This document shows positions 9,724 through 17,642 of a stretch of 64,000 bases of DNA, piece after piece (positions within the stretch are counted from its first letter, which is position 1; each line of letters starts with the position of its first letter). Below the pieces are notes generated by a model that did not search any database, was not told the DNA's origin, and saw nothing but the letters and a program-made list of their open reading frames with translations. The translations under genes were made by a program, and so were the position numbers. The DNA lies in assembly GCA_000701945.1 (NCBI GenBank), contig JNKE01000018.1:186001-250000 (forward strand), written 5' to 3'. The DNA comes from Anaerotruncus sp. MC2020 (GTDB lineage: Bacteria > Bacillota > Clostridia > Oscillospirales > Ruminococcaceae).

Positions 9724-9728
9724 CAAAA

Positions 9729-10511
9729 ATGAAAGCATTGATAACAGGTGCAACATCGGGCATAGGCAAGAGCATGGCACGCAAGCTCGGCAGCCGCGGG
9801 TGGGAGCTCATACTCACGGGCAGGAACGAGGCGGCGCTCGAGCAGCTCAAGTCCGAGCTCGGCAGGGTAGAGACGATAACGGCAGACCTCTCCAAGCGCG
9901 AGGACGTGTTCAAGGTGTATGAATTCTGCAAGGACAAGGGCGTGGATATGCTCGTGAACAACGCAGGCTACGGTATATTCGGCAGGTTCGACAAGACCGA
10001 CCTCGACGACGAGCTCAACATGATAGACGTCAACATCGTCGCGGTACACATACTGACCAAGCTGTTCCTGCGCGACTTCAAGGAGCGCGACCACGGAATC
10101 ATCCTCAACGTGGCGTCGTCGGCGGGCTTCATGACGGGACCGTTGCTCTCGTCGTACTACGCGTCTAAGAACTACGTTGTAAGGCTGAGCCTCGCGATAG
10201 CGGAGGAGCTCCGCCGCGACAGGTCCAACGTCAGCATAACGGTGCTCTGTCCGGGACCGGTGGACACCAACTTCAACAACCGCGCGGGAGTTTCATTCAG
10301 CGTTAAGCCAATCACGCCCGACTACGCGGCAGAGTACGCGCTGAGGAAGGCATTCGACCGCCAGCTCATCGCCATTCCGGGATTCGGAGTAAGAGCGGGA
10401 GTATTCGCCTCGCGCTTTGCGCCGCACAAGCTGCTCTCGGCGATAGTATACGGCATACAGCACAGCAAGAAGACTGCCGACGGCGAAAAGGCTGTGACAG
10501 ATGAAGGATAA
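9729..10511 (+). CDS. Short-chain dehydrogenase/reductase
   Basis: A 260-residue classical SDR oxidoreductase using NAD(P). The cofactor glycine motif GATSGIG is at residues 7-13, the NNAG motif at 77-80, catalytic Ser130 in NVASSAG, and the Y143xxxK147 pair in SSYYASKNYV. The CPGPVDTNF segment follows as expected. All catalytic residues are intact. The substrate is unknown. It starts 5 bases after the DHHW-like gene and overlaps the next gene by 11 bases. Confidence 0.92.
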   Translation: MKALITGATSGIGKSMARKLGSRGWELILTGRNEAALEQLKSELGRVETITADLSKREDVFKVYEFCKDKGVDMLVNNAGYGIFGRFDKTDLDDELNMIDVNIVAVHILTKLFLRDFKERDHGIILNVASSAGFMTGPLLSSYYASKNYVVRLSLAIAEELRRDRSNVSITVLCPGPVDTNFNNRAGVSFSVKPITPDYAAEYALRKAFDRQLIAIPGFGVRAGVFASRFAPHKLLSAIVYGIQHSKKTADGEKAVTDEG

Positions 10512-11040
10512 GAGCTACAGGGTAGCGCTTGGCGGGATAGTATCGGCGCTGTGCCTTGTCACGATGTTCCTCGCGGGGATAGTATCGCCGCTGTATATCG
10601 TGCTGCCGCTCATAGCGGGAGTGCTGCTGCTCATTATCGTGGAGGAGGTCAGCATAAGCTGGGCAATGGTGACATACGTGTCGGTGAGCCTGCTGTCGCT
10701 GTTCATCACCGCGGACAAGGAGGCGGCACTGTTGTTCATCATGCTGTTCGGACATTACCCAATGCTGAGGTTTTTCCTGCAAAAGATACGCTTCGGACCG
10801 CTGAGGCTGCTGCTGAAGCAGACGGTGTTCAACGGCTGTGCGGTGAGCTTTTTCTACGTGACGGTGTACATTTTCGGCATCAAGCAGATGATAGAGGACA
10901 TGAACGACTTCGGCAGATACGGCTCGATAGCGCTGCTTGTGGTATGCAACGTGATATTCCTGCTCTACGACTTCAACCTCGACGTTGTGTACAAGGTCTA
11001 CATCAAGAGGATAATGCCGCGTTTCAAGCGGAAGCGGTAA
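10501..11040 (+). CDS. Membrane protein of unknown function, about five helices
   Basis: A 179-residue hydrophobic protein with about five membrane segments (roughly residues 8-25, 29-48, 52-78, 105-125, 140-160) and a basic C-terminal tail MPRFKRKR, which should be cytoplasmic. No family is recognised with confidence; the arrangement resembles small transporter-type or S-component-like integral membrane proteins. The start codon lies inside the end of the SDR gene (11-base overlap), so it is translationally coupled to it. Confidence 0.7.
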   Translation: MKDKSYRVALGGIVSALCLVTMFLAGIVSPLYIVLPLIAGVLLLIIVEEVSISWAMVTYVSVSLLSLFITADKEAALLFIMLFGHYPMLRFFLQKIRFGPLRLLLKQTVFNGCAVSFFYVTVYIFGIKQMIEDMNDFGRYGSIALLVVCNVIFLLYDFNLDVVYKVYIKRIMPRFKRKR

Positions 11041-11055
11041 AAACGGGGTGATGTT

Positions 11056-12201
11056 ATGATAGAAGCGTTGATAATAATCAGCATTGTATTTGCCGTGATA
11101 ATAGGTTTTATCTTGTGCATATACTTGTTTGTGCTGCAATATCCGCATTTGAGGAAGGAGCCGAAAAGCGGCAAATGGTACAGAATAACGAGCCCTGATA
11201 TGCTTTCATCGGACGGCAGCCGCTACAAGGCATTCTTTCGGAAGGGCTCGGAAAACAAGGTGCTTGTCTATTTTGCGGGCGGAGGCGTCAGCATCAGCGC
11301 GGAGACCGCCAAGGAGGATATCTACATCAGGAGAGTCGCGCCCATTGATAAATTCGCGAATAACATGATGAACAGCGGCGGACTTGCGACCGCGTCCGAC
11401 GCCAACCCGTTCAGGGAATGGACGGTCATTGTCCTGCCCTACGCGACAGCCGATTTCCACTCGGGCACCAACGACCTTGAATACACGGACAAGGCAGGCA
11501 ACAAGAGGGTACTTCATCATCACGGCTACACCAACTACACCGCGGTAATGCGGAGGGCTCTTGAGCTTGGCGGGATAGGCAGCCCCGAGGCTGTCCTTGT
11601 GACGGGATTCAGCGCAGGTGCGGGAGGAGCCGCACTGCTTGCGAGCGACGTGTTCAGGAACTATTTCCCGAACGCAAAGAGCAAGACTGTGCTGGTGGAT
11701 TCTATGCTCATGCTCATGGACGACTGGCACGGCATAGCGGCTGAGGTATGGAAGAGTCCCGCGGAGATATCGGACAGGCTCATGACCGACAACCTTGTGC
11801 TCGACAGCCTGACCGCCCTGCGCGAGGACTTCGGCGACGATGTGACGATACTGTTTGACTGCTCCACCCGCGACGGCGAGCTCGCAAAGGCGCAGAACCT
11901 GTTCGACAACGGGAAGGCGGAGGTCGATGAAGCGAGAGGCGACCTGTTCAGGCAGACGCTGAAGGCAAGCATACCCGAGTTCAAGAAGATAGGCGCATAT
12001 CTGTACATATGGGACGGGCTGAAATGGTACGACAGTACCGTTGACCTGACCAAGCACACCATTATCATGACGCCCGACGTCTATTCCGACGTGAATGCGT
12101 TCGGCATTTCTGTCGCGGAGTGGGCATACAAGGCAGTAAACGGCGAGTTCGGGGACTACGGACTTGACCTTGCTGACAAGGTGTGCGTGAAAAATGAATA
12201 G
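11056..12201 (+). CDS. Pectin acetylesterase-like serine hydrolase, membrane-anchored
   Basis: A 381-residue protein of the pectinacetylesterase/Notum-type alpha/beta hydrolase group, which removes ester-linked acyl groups from polysaccharides or proteins. An N-terminal membrane anchor spans about residues 5-27. The oxyanion motif FAGGGVS (residues 73-79) and nucleophile elbow G184-F-S186-A-G188 are intact, and HHHGYTNY (154-161) matches the family's conserved block. Preceded by GGGGTGATG. A terminator hairpin follows at 12216, so this is the last gene of the unit. The location outside the membrane suggests a cell-surface or dietary glycan substrate; the exact substrate is not readable. Confidence 0.78.
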   Translation: MIEALIIISIVFAVIIGFILCIYLFVLQYPHLRKEPKSGKWYRITSPDMLSSDGSRYKAFFRKGSENKVLVYFAGGGVSISAETAKEDIYIRRVAPIDKFANNMMNSGGLATASDANPFREWTVIVLPYATADFHSGTNDLEYTDKAGNKRVLHHHGYTNYTAVMRRALELGGIGSPEAVLVTGFSAGAGGAALLASDVFRNYFPNAKSKTVLVDSMLMLMDDWHGIAAEVWKSPAEISDRLMTDNLVLDSLTALREDFGDDVTILFDCSTRDGELAKAQNLFDNGKAEVDEARGDLFRQTLKASIPEFKKIGAYLYIWDGLKWYDSTVDLTKHTIIMTPDVYSDVNAFGISVAEWAYKAVNGEFGDYGLDLADKVCVKNE

Positions 12202-12215
12202 TGACACAACGAAAG

Positions 12216-12253
12216 GACAGGTACCTCACCGCTGGGAGCACCTGTCTTTTTTT
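12216..12253 (+). terminator. Rho-independent terminator after the hydrolase gene
   Basis: GACAGGT pairs with ACCTGTC across a 17-base loop, followed by seven T. It closes the long transcription unit that begins upstream of the window. Confidence 0.75.
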
Positions 12254-12348
12254 AGCTTGCAGTTCCCGACATAAACGCATATTTGCTTCTCTATATAAAA
12301 TAAATATCGGAAAAGGAATAAAATAAATAAAAAAACTTGAAAAAACAC

Positions 12349-12377
12349 TGGAAAAATAATTTTGGATATGTTATAAT
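12349..12377 (+). promoter_or_regulatory. Sigma-A promoter for the decarboxylase operon, extended -10
   Basis: TGGAAA at 12349-12354, 17-base spacer, TATAAT at 12372-12377 with TGT just before it (extended -10). Transcription would start near 12384, leaving a leader of about 100 bases. Confidence 0.75.
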
Positions 12378-12388
12378 TAATTTTGATT

Positions 12389-12461
12389 GGGTCATTTGCA
12401 AGAACGCACTGACCCGCTGCTCCTTCGGGAGCCTCAAGTATACTGTCTCTGCAAAGCAGAG
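12389..12461 (+). other. Leader of the decarboxylase operon with three hairpins
   Basis: Three perfect stem-loops lie in a row: GGGTCA/TGACCC (12389-12394 with 12410-12415), GCTCC/GGAGC (12419-12432) and CTCTGC/GCAGAG (12447-12461). None is followed by a T run, so they are not terminators. They could stabilise the message or respond to a ligand or protein; there is no match to a class I recognise. Confidence 0.5.
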
Positions 12462-12484
12462 TTAAGAATTTAGGAGGCTTGTAC

Positions 12485-13882
12485 ATGAAAAAAGTGCAAC
12501 TGACAGAAACCGTTCTGCGTGACGCAAACCAGTCGCTCATGGCGACACGTCTGCCTTACTCCGATTACGAGGGTATCCTCTCGGAAATGGACAAGGCAGG
12601 ATACTACTCCGTAGAGTGCTGGGGAGGAGCAACATTTGACTCCTGTCTCAGATACCTCGGCGAGGACCCGTGGGAGAGACTCCGCGGACTGAGAAAGAAC
12701 CTTCCCAATACCCGCCTTCAGATGCTGCTGAGAGGACAGAACCTCCTCGGCTACAAGCACTACCACGACGACGTAGTAGAGAAGTTCATCGAGCTGTCCA
12801 TCAAGAACGGCATCGACGTTATCCGTATCTTTGACGCGCTCAACGACTTCCGCAACATCGCTACAGCTCTCGAGTGCACGAAGAAGTACGCGACTGCAAA
12901 GACCATAGCTTCGGGCTGTATCTCATACACACAGAGCCCCGTACATACCGTTGACAAGTACATCGAGATGTGCAAGGAGCTCAAGACAATGGGCTTTGAC
13001 ACAATCTGCCTCAAGGATATGGCGGGTACTATGTCTCCCTACGAGGCAGAGCACCTCATCAAGGGCATCAAGGACGCAATCGGCGACATGACGCTCATTC
13101 TCCACACCCACTGCACAACGGGTATGGCATACATGACAATCACAAAGGCTATCGAGTCGGGTATCGACGTAATCGACACAGCAACATCGTGCTTCTCGGG
13201 CGGTACATCGCAGCCCGCAACAGAGACGATGTTCTACGCTCTCAAGCAGTACGGCATCGACTGCGGACTCAACGAGGACGTAATCAACAAGGTCAACGAC
13301 TACTTCAAGCCCATCAAGCAGAAGTACATAGACAGCGGACAGCTCAACCCCAAGAGCCTTGCTACGGACGCACAGGCGCTCGTATACAAGGTACCCGGCG
13401 GAATGCTGTCGAACATGATAGCAAACCTCACAGATATGCACGCAATGGACAAGTTTGACGCCGCACTTGCCGAGATACCGAAGGTAAGAGCAGACCTCGG
13501 CTATCCTCCGCTCGTAACACCTCTCTCGCAGATGGTAGGAAATCAGGCGGTAACGAACGTCCTCATCGGCGAGCGCTACAAGAACATCTCCAAGGAAGTA
13601 AAGAACTACATCAAGGGCGAGTACGGCATCGCACCCGCACCTATCAGCCAGGAGCTCCTCGACAAGGTACTCGAGGGCGCAGAGCCTGTTGACTGCCGTA
13701 TAGAGGACCAGAAGCGCACAGGCGAGGATTTCGCGAAGGCAAAGGAAGCACTCGGCGACCTCGCACGCTCGGAAGAGGATGTAATGAGCTACATCTGCTA
13801 CCCCGACCAGACAATGAAGTTCCTCAAGGACCGCAAGGCTAAGGAGGAAAATGAAGCAGTTTACACCATTGAGGAAATGTAA
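12485..13882 (+). CDS. oadA: Na+-pumping decarboxylase alpha subunit (carboxyltransferase)
   Basis: A 465-residue carboxyltransferase with a TIM-barrel HMGL-like domain (KVQLTETVLRDANQSLMATRL at the N-terminus, metal-site HTHCTTGMAYM near residue 200) and a PYC_OADA domain. It matches the alpha subunit of oxaloacetate decarboxylase but ends without the biotin domain, which is a separate gene here. ATG 12485 is chosen because AGGAGG at 12472-12477 is spaced seven bases from it; an in-frame TTG at 12479 is too close. Takes the carboxyl group of oxaloacetate (or a related acid) onto biotin at the membrane's inner face. Confidence 0.9.
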   Translation: MKKVQLTETVLRDANQSLMATRLPYSDYEGILSEMDKAGYYSVECWGGATFDSCLRYLGEDPWERLRGLRKNLPNTRLQMLLRGQNLLGYKHYHDDVVEKFIELSIKNGIDVIRIFDALNDFRNIATALECTKKYATAKTIASGCISYTQSPVHTVDKYIEMCKELKTMGFDTICLKDMAGTMSPYEAEHLIKGIKDAIGDMTLILHTHCTTGMAYMTITKAIESGIDVIDTATSCFSGGTSQPATETMFYALKQYGIDCGLNEDVINKVNDYFKPIKQKYIDSGQLNPKSLATDAQALVYKVPGGMLSNMIANLTDMHAMDKFDAALAEIPKVRADLGYPPLVTPLSQMVGNQAVTNVLIGERYKNISKEVKNYIKGEYGIAPAPISQELLDKVLEGAEPVDCRIEDQKRTGEDFAKAKEALGDLARSEEDVMSYICYPDQTMKFLKDRKAKEENEAVYTIEEM

Positions 13883-13896
13883 GGAGGCTTCACGCG

Positions 13897-14301
13897 ATGA
13901 ATATCAATTTCACTATTCTTGCCGCTCAGACAGCTGACAGCGGCACGAAAATGGAGATAGGCGACGCCGCAATAACTGCGGTATTCGGCTATGCAGTCGT
14001 TTTCTTCGGACTTGTTCTGCTGATGATAGTTCTCTACATCACAGGCGGCATATTCAAGAGCAAGGACGCCAAGACCAAGGCGAGGGAGAAAGCAGTCCTC
14101 GAGAACGTGAAGAAGGAGGTCGAGGCTAATCCTCTGACCGTAACGCCTCTCGCACTTCCGTGCGCACCGGGCTCCGCGGGACACGTAAAGCTCCACGGCG
14201 TACCCGACAAGGAGGCTGCAATGATAATGGCGATAGTAGCTGACAAGATGCAGACTCCGCTCAATGAGCTTCGCTTTATTTCCATCAAGGAGGTCAAATA
14301 A
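13897..14301 (+). CDS. Decarboxylase gamma-type subunit (OadG family)
   Basis: A 134-residue protein with one N-terminal membrane helix (about residues 22-46, AVVFFGLVLLMIVLYITGGIF) followed by a charged linker and a small C-terminal domain ending EAAMIMAIVADKMQTPLNELRFISIKEV. This is the OadG layout: it anchors the alpha subunit to the membrane beta subunit. The gene begins 14 bases after oadA behind an AAGGAGG site and is two bases from the biotin carrier gene. Confidence 0.8.
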   Translation: MNINFTILAAQTADSGTKMEIGDAAITAVFGYAVVFFGLVLLMIVLYITGGIFKSKDAKTKAREKAVLENVKKEVEANPLTVTPLALPCAPGSAGHVKLHGVPDKEAAMIMAIVADKMQTPLNELRFISIKEVK

Positions 14302-14303
14302 CA

Positions 14304-14705
14304 ATGAAGTACAAGGTTACACTTAACGGTAAGACATATGAGGTAGAGGTCGAGAAGGAGAAGGCAATGCTCCTCGACGAGTACGAGGCACTCGCGCCCG
14401 CTCCCGCAGCAGTACCCGCTGCTCCTGCGGCTGCTGCAGCACCTGCAGCAGCTCCCGCACCCGCACCCGCTGCACCCGTGAACCTCGCAGCAGGCGAGAC
14501 GGTAGCAGCTCCTATGCCGGGCAATATCCTTCGTGTTGACGTAGCACAGGGCGACACAGTCAAGGCAGGACAGATCCTCGTAATACTCGAAGCTATGAAA
14601 ATGGAGAACGAGATCGTTGCTCCCAAGGACGGCACTGTTGCGCAGGTAGTCACCAGCAAGGGCGCAGTCGTAGACACAGGCGCTCCGCTCGTGATAATAG
14701 CGTAA
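14304..14705 (+). CDS. Biotin carboxyl carrier protein of the decarboxylase
   Basis: A 133-residue carrier with a short N-terminal beta segment, an Ala/Pro-rich flexible linker (about residues 30-58) and a C-terminal biotinyl domain. The biotinylation motif EAMKMEN places biotin on Lys99. The linker lets biotin swing between the alpha active site and the membrane beta subunit. A separately encoded carrier is typical of methylmalonyl-CoA and some oxaloacetate decarboxylases, so substrate identity remains open. Confidence 0.92.
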   Translation: MKYKVTLNGKTYEVEVEKEKAMLLDEYEALAPAPAAVPAAPAAAAAPAAAPAPAPAAPVNLAAGETVAAPMPGNILRVDVAQGDTVKAGQILVILEAMKMENEIVAPKDGTVAQVVTSKGAVVDTGAPLVIIA

Positions 14706-14717
14706 GGAGGGCAAACG

Positions 14718-15938
14718 ATGAACATAGTTGAGACCCTTGAAAAGCTGTGGAACGATTCTGGCTTCCAGAGCTTCTTCGTAGGTGAGGGCTGGAAGAACCT
14801 CGTAATGATAGCGATATCATGCGTTCTTCTCTACCTCGGAATCAGAAAAAAGTTCGAGCCGCTGCTGCTTGTCGGAATCGCATTCGGCTGTCTGCTCGTA
14901 AACCTTTCCTACTTCGGACCCGAATCGACCGACGCGCTCTACCACCCCGAGCTATGGAAGGACTTCCTCAATGAGGAGAGCGAATTCTACCACAGCTACG
15001 GACACATCATGGCGCACGGCGGACTGCTCGATATCCTTTATATCGGCGTTAAGGCGGGCATTTATCCGTCGCTTATATTCCTCGGCGTCGGAGCAATGAC
15101 GGACTTCGGTCCTCTCATCGCGAACCCGAAGAGCCTCCTCCTCGGAGCGGCGGCTCAGATGGGCGTATTCCTCGCATTCTTCGGAGCTGTATGCCTTGGC
15201 TTCACAGGCAATCAGGCAGCATCTATCGGCATCATCGGCGGTGCGGACGGTCCTACGGCTATCTTCCTCACCACTCGACTTGCCCCCGAGCTCCTCGGAC
15301 CTATCGCTATCGCGGCGTACTCGTACATGGCACTCATTCCTATGATACAGCCCCCGCTGATGAAGCTCCTGACCACAAAGAAGGAGCGTCAGGTCAAGAT
15401 GGAGCAGAACAGAAACGTAACAAAGACCGAGAAGATAATCTTCCCGATAATCGTAGCAATGTTCGTAATACTTCTTCTCCCCTCGACAGCACCGCTCGTA
15501 GGCTGCCTCATGCTTGGCAACCTCTGGAGAGAGTGCGGCGTTACTGAGCGTCTCTCCGACACCGTACAGAACGCTCTCATGAACATCGTAACGGTATTCC
15601 TCGGCATCTCAGTCGGAGCTACAACAGCAGCAAGCAGCTTCCTCAACATCAAGACCCTGATGATAATCGCGCTCGGACTCACAGCGTTCGCGTTCTCGAC
15701 AGTCGGCGGACTTCTTGTCGGCAAGCTGATGTACCTGCTCACAGGCGGTAAGGTAAACCCGCTCATTGGTTCCGCGGGCGTATCTGCAGTACCTATGGCA
15801 GCGCGCGTATCGCAGATGGAGGGACAGAAGGCTAACCCGTCGAACTTCCTTCTCATGCACGCCATGGGACCGAACGTTGCGGGCGTAATCGGCTCAGCTA
15901 TCGCGGCAGGCTTCCTGCTTGCGGTATTTGGCAAATAA
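14718..15938 (+). CDS. oadB: Na+-pumping decarboxylase beta subunit
   Basis: A 406-residue integral membrane protein of the OadB/MmdB/GcdB family, which decarboxylates carboxybiotin and exports two Na+ per turnover. Conserved blocks seen: GAMTDFGPLIANPKSLLLGAAAQ is split over residues about 138-160, then SIGIIGGADGPTAIF (about 171-185) with the ion-site Asp, and GSAGVSAVPMAARVSQ (about 350-365). About nine or ten membrane segments. Last gene of the operon, preceded by an AAGGAGG site and followed by a strong terminator at 15973. Confidence 0.95.
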   Translation: MNIVETLEKLWNDSGFQSFFVGEGWKNLVMIAISCVLLYLGIRKKFEPLLLVGIAFGCLLVNLSYFGPESTDALYHPELWKDFLNEESEFYHSYGHIMAHGGLLDILYIGVKAGIYPSLIFLGVGAMTDFGPLIANPKSLLLGAAAQMGVFLAFFGAVCLGFTGNQAASIGIIGGADGPTAIFLTTRLAPELLGPIAIAAYSYMALIPMIQPPLMKLLTTKKERQVKMEQNRNVTKTEKIIFPIIVAMFVILLLPSTAPLVGCLMLGNLWRECGVTERLSDTVQNALMNIVTVFLGISVGATTAASSFLNIKTLMIIALGLTAFAFSTVGGLLVGKLMYLLTGGKVNPLIGSAGVSAVPMAARVSQMEGQKANPSNFLLMHAMGPNVAGVIGSAIAAGFLLAVFGK

Positions 15939-15972
15939 GAGCTGACGAAGCGGCTTTCAACACAAAGTTTTC

Positions 15973-16011
15973 AACAGACCGTTCGGAGTACGTCTCCGAG
16001 CGGTCTGTTTT
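15973..16011 (+). terminator. Terminator of the decarboxylase operon
   Basis: ACAGACCG pairs with CGGTCTGT, extended inside by CGGAG/CTCCG around a TACGT loop, then TTTT. Strong intrinsic terminator 35 bases after oadB. Confidence 0.85.
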
Positions 16012-16231
16012 GCCCCGAAAGGGGAGAGTTCGGCGTAATGCACAACGCTGATTTGACGATATATACAAAACATATATTCTGCTATTTGGCTCATATAGCC
16101 TTTTCAACCCCAATAAACATCAAATCAACAATGATTCAACAGTTTTGCCCTGAGTTATCAACGGTGAAAAGTTGAATCGTTGAAAAGTCGGAGTCTCCGT
16201 TTGTGCAAATCGGAGACTTTCGTATTTTCGG
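16012..16231. other. Intergenic stretch with no gene seen
   Basis: From the decarboxylase terminator to the next promoter there is no supported ORF. The sequence contains two short GTTGAA/TTCAAC-type repeats (around 16130-16180) and a GTCGGAGTCTCCG-like palindrome near 16185-16215, with nothing further identifiable. Confidence 0.5.
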
Positions 16232-16260
16232 TTGACATTATGAATAATTTGTAATATAAT
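16232..16260 (+). promoter_or_regulatory. Perfect-consensus sigma-A promoter
   Basis: TTGACA at 16232-16237, 17-base spacer, TATAAT at 16255-16260. It lies about 345 bases ahead of the VanY-like gene and directly ahead of a structured leader. Confidence 0.88.
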
Positions 16261-16265
16261 GTAAA

Positions 16266-16446
16266 TTACAGATAAATATAAGGTTTTGACAAACAAAAAA
16301 AGAAAAAAGAGTCAGAACTCTGCAAGGTGTAGAACGAACAAGAGAAAGGAACGCATTACCTGAAATATCCGATGTTAGGGTAGGCATAACCTTTTCCGTT
16401 CGTTTCGCAGGGCGAAACACAGGAAAAAGTTATGCCGTTTTTATTT
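16266..16446 (+). ncRNA. Structured leader or small RNA ending in an intrinsic terminator
   Basis: An RNA of about 175 bases would run from the promoter to a strong terminator formed by GGCATAACCTTTTCC (16383-16397) and GGAAAAAGTTATGCC (16422-16436) followed by GTTTTTATTTTT. A small hairpin AGAGT-CAGA-ACTCT lies near 16307-16320. AACGAAC (16333-16339) is exactly complementary to GTTCGTT (16398-16404) in the terminator loop, so a competing or pseudoknot pairing is possible. This is the layout of an attenuator or riboswitch, or of a free small RNA; the class is not recognised. Confidence 0.5.
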
Positions 16447-16604
16447 TTGGTGCATTCAGTCGCAGCAAGTATAAGCGGACAGGTCAATGCGGAAATGAAA
16501 CGGATAAAGCTTGCAGACGAAAGAGAAAAAGGAAGATGTGACTTCCCGACCTGCCGACGGCGCAGGTCATGTGTATGAACAAAAGATACGGAGGATGAAA
16601 TAAA

Positions 16605-17573
16605 ATGGGAAAGGTACACGTAAATAAGGGCAGAGTTGCGCTCGCTCTTATTGGAGTCGTAGTATCAATGACGGTAGTTGACAGCGTGAGGAGAGAGTTC
16701 TTCAAGGTCAACACGAGCAGCAAGGTGACGGTACACGGCGACTTCATCACGAAGTCGGCATCTGCGATGGCAGACGACAACACCGTACCGTTCACGCTTG
16801 ACGAGAACGGACAGCCCACGACGGAATTCAACGGCGTAAGATTTGTCGGCAAGACCGAGCAGCAGATAACGTCTGACAAGCTCGGACAGGGACTTCTCGT
16901 CCTTGCTGACGCCGAGCATCCCGTAGCCGAGGGCAGCAGGAGCGATATGATAGACCTGCTCGGCTGCAAGAACGACAGCTACACCCTCATTGAGGAGGGC
17001 GTGATGCTGAACAGCGACGCCGCAGAGGCGCTCAACAACATGATGATAGCGTACGAGAACGCGACAGGGCTCAATGACTTTATCGTTTATGGCACGACCG
17101 ATACATACACAGGTCAGGGCTCGTTCTGCCCGAAGGCGTTCGCGGAGCGCGCAACAGGAAACACGGTTGACCTCGCGCTCAATGGCTGCGGCTCCGTCAT
17201 AGCTTTTGATGGCTACGACGAGGAGGGCTGGGTTCTTGAGAACTGCGCGAAGTACGGCTTTATCGTGAGATATCCTCAGGGCAAGCAGGAGCAGACAGGA
17301 CAGCCGTTCTGTCCGTGGCACCTCCGCTACGTGGGCAAGCTCCATGCAGCAGTGATGCAGCGCAATGATATGTGCCTCGAGGAGTACCTCGAATTCCTTA
17401 AGAAGTACACGATAGACGCCCCGTTCGAGTTCAAATACGAGGGCATGAGCTACGAGATATACTACATACCCTCCGCGGGAGACACGACGACGGCAATAGT
17501 GCCTATTTCGGGCAACTACAGCATTTCGGGCAACAACACCGACGGCTTCATCGTGACCTACAAGAAAATATGA
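16605..17573 (+). CDS. VanY-like (M15B) D,D-carboxypeptidase homologue, predicted inactive
   Basis: A 322-residue protein with one N-terminal membrane segment (residues 10-27) and a VanY-type zinc peptidase fold outside. In active enzymes the first zinc motif is SxHxxGxAxD and the second ExWHxRYVG. Here they read A-E-R182-A-T-G-N-T-V-D189 and C236-P-W-H239-L-R-Y-V-G. The first His ligand has become Arg and the catalytic Glu has become Cys, while Asp189, His239 and the surrounding fold residues are kept. It therefore probably binds wall peptide without cutting it. It follows the structured leader and ends at a terminator at 17579; the next gene is a second inactive carboxypeptidase relative. 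Confidence 0.8.
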   Translation: MGKVHVNKGRVALALIGVVVSMTVVDSVRREFFKVNTSSKVTVHGDFITKSASAMADDNTVPFTLDENGQPTTEFNGVRFVGKTEQQITSDKLGQGLLVLADAEHPVAEGSRSDMIDLLGCKNDSYTLIEEGVMLNSDAAEALNNMMIAYENATGLNDFIVYGTTDTYTGQGSFCPKAFAERATGNTVDLALNGCGSVIAFDGYDEEGWVLENCAKYGFIVRYPQGKQEQTGQPFCPWHLRYVGKLHAAVMQRNDMCLEEYLEFLKKYTIDAPFEFKYEGMSYEIYYIPSAGDTTTAIVPISGNYSISGNNTDGFIVTYKKI

Positions 17574-17578
17574 CGCTT

Positions 17579-17602
17579 ATGCGACCCGAAAGGGTCGCAT
17601 TT
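17579..17602 (+). terminator. Terminator after the VanY-like gene
   Basis: ATGCGACCC-GAAA-GGGTCGCAT followed by TTTT. Compact GNRA-loop hairpin. The downstream gene could still be reached by readthrough, as no promoter is visible in the 40 bases before it. Confidence 0.8.
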
Positions 17603-17642
17603 TTGCTTTTCCGCGGACATATCATAGCATTGAGGTGATGAT

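Noticed and set aside
16432..16578. 48-codon ORF MPFLFLVHSVAASISG... upstream of the VanY-like gene
   Set aside because: Its start codon lies inside the right arm of the terminator hairpin and its C-terminus is a low-complexity Arg run; possible as a leader peptide but not supported.
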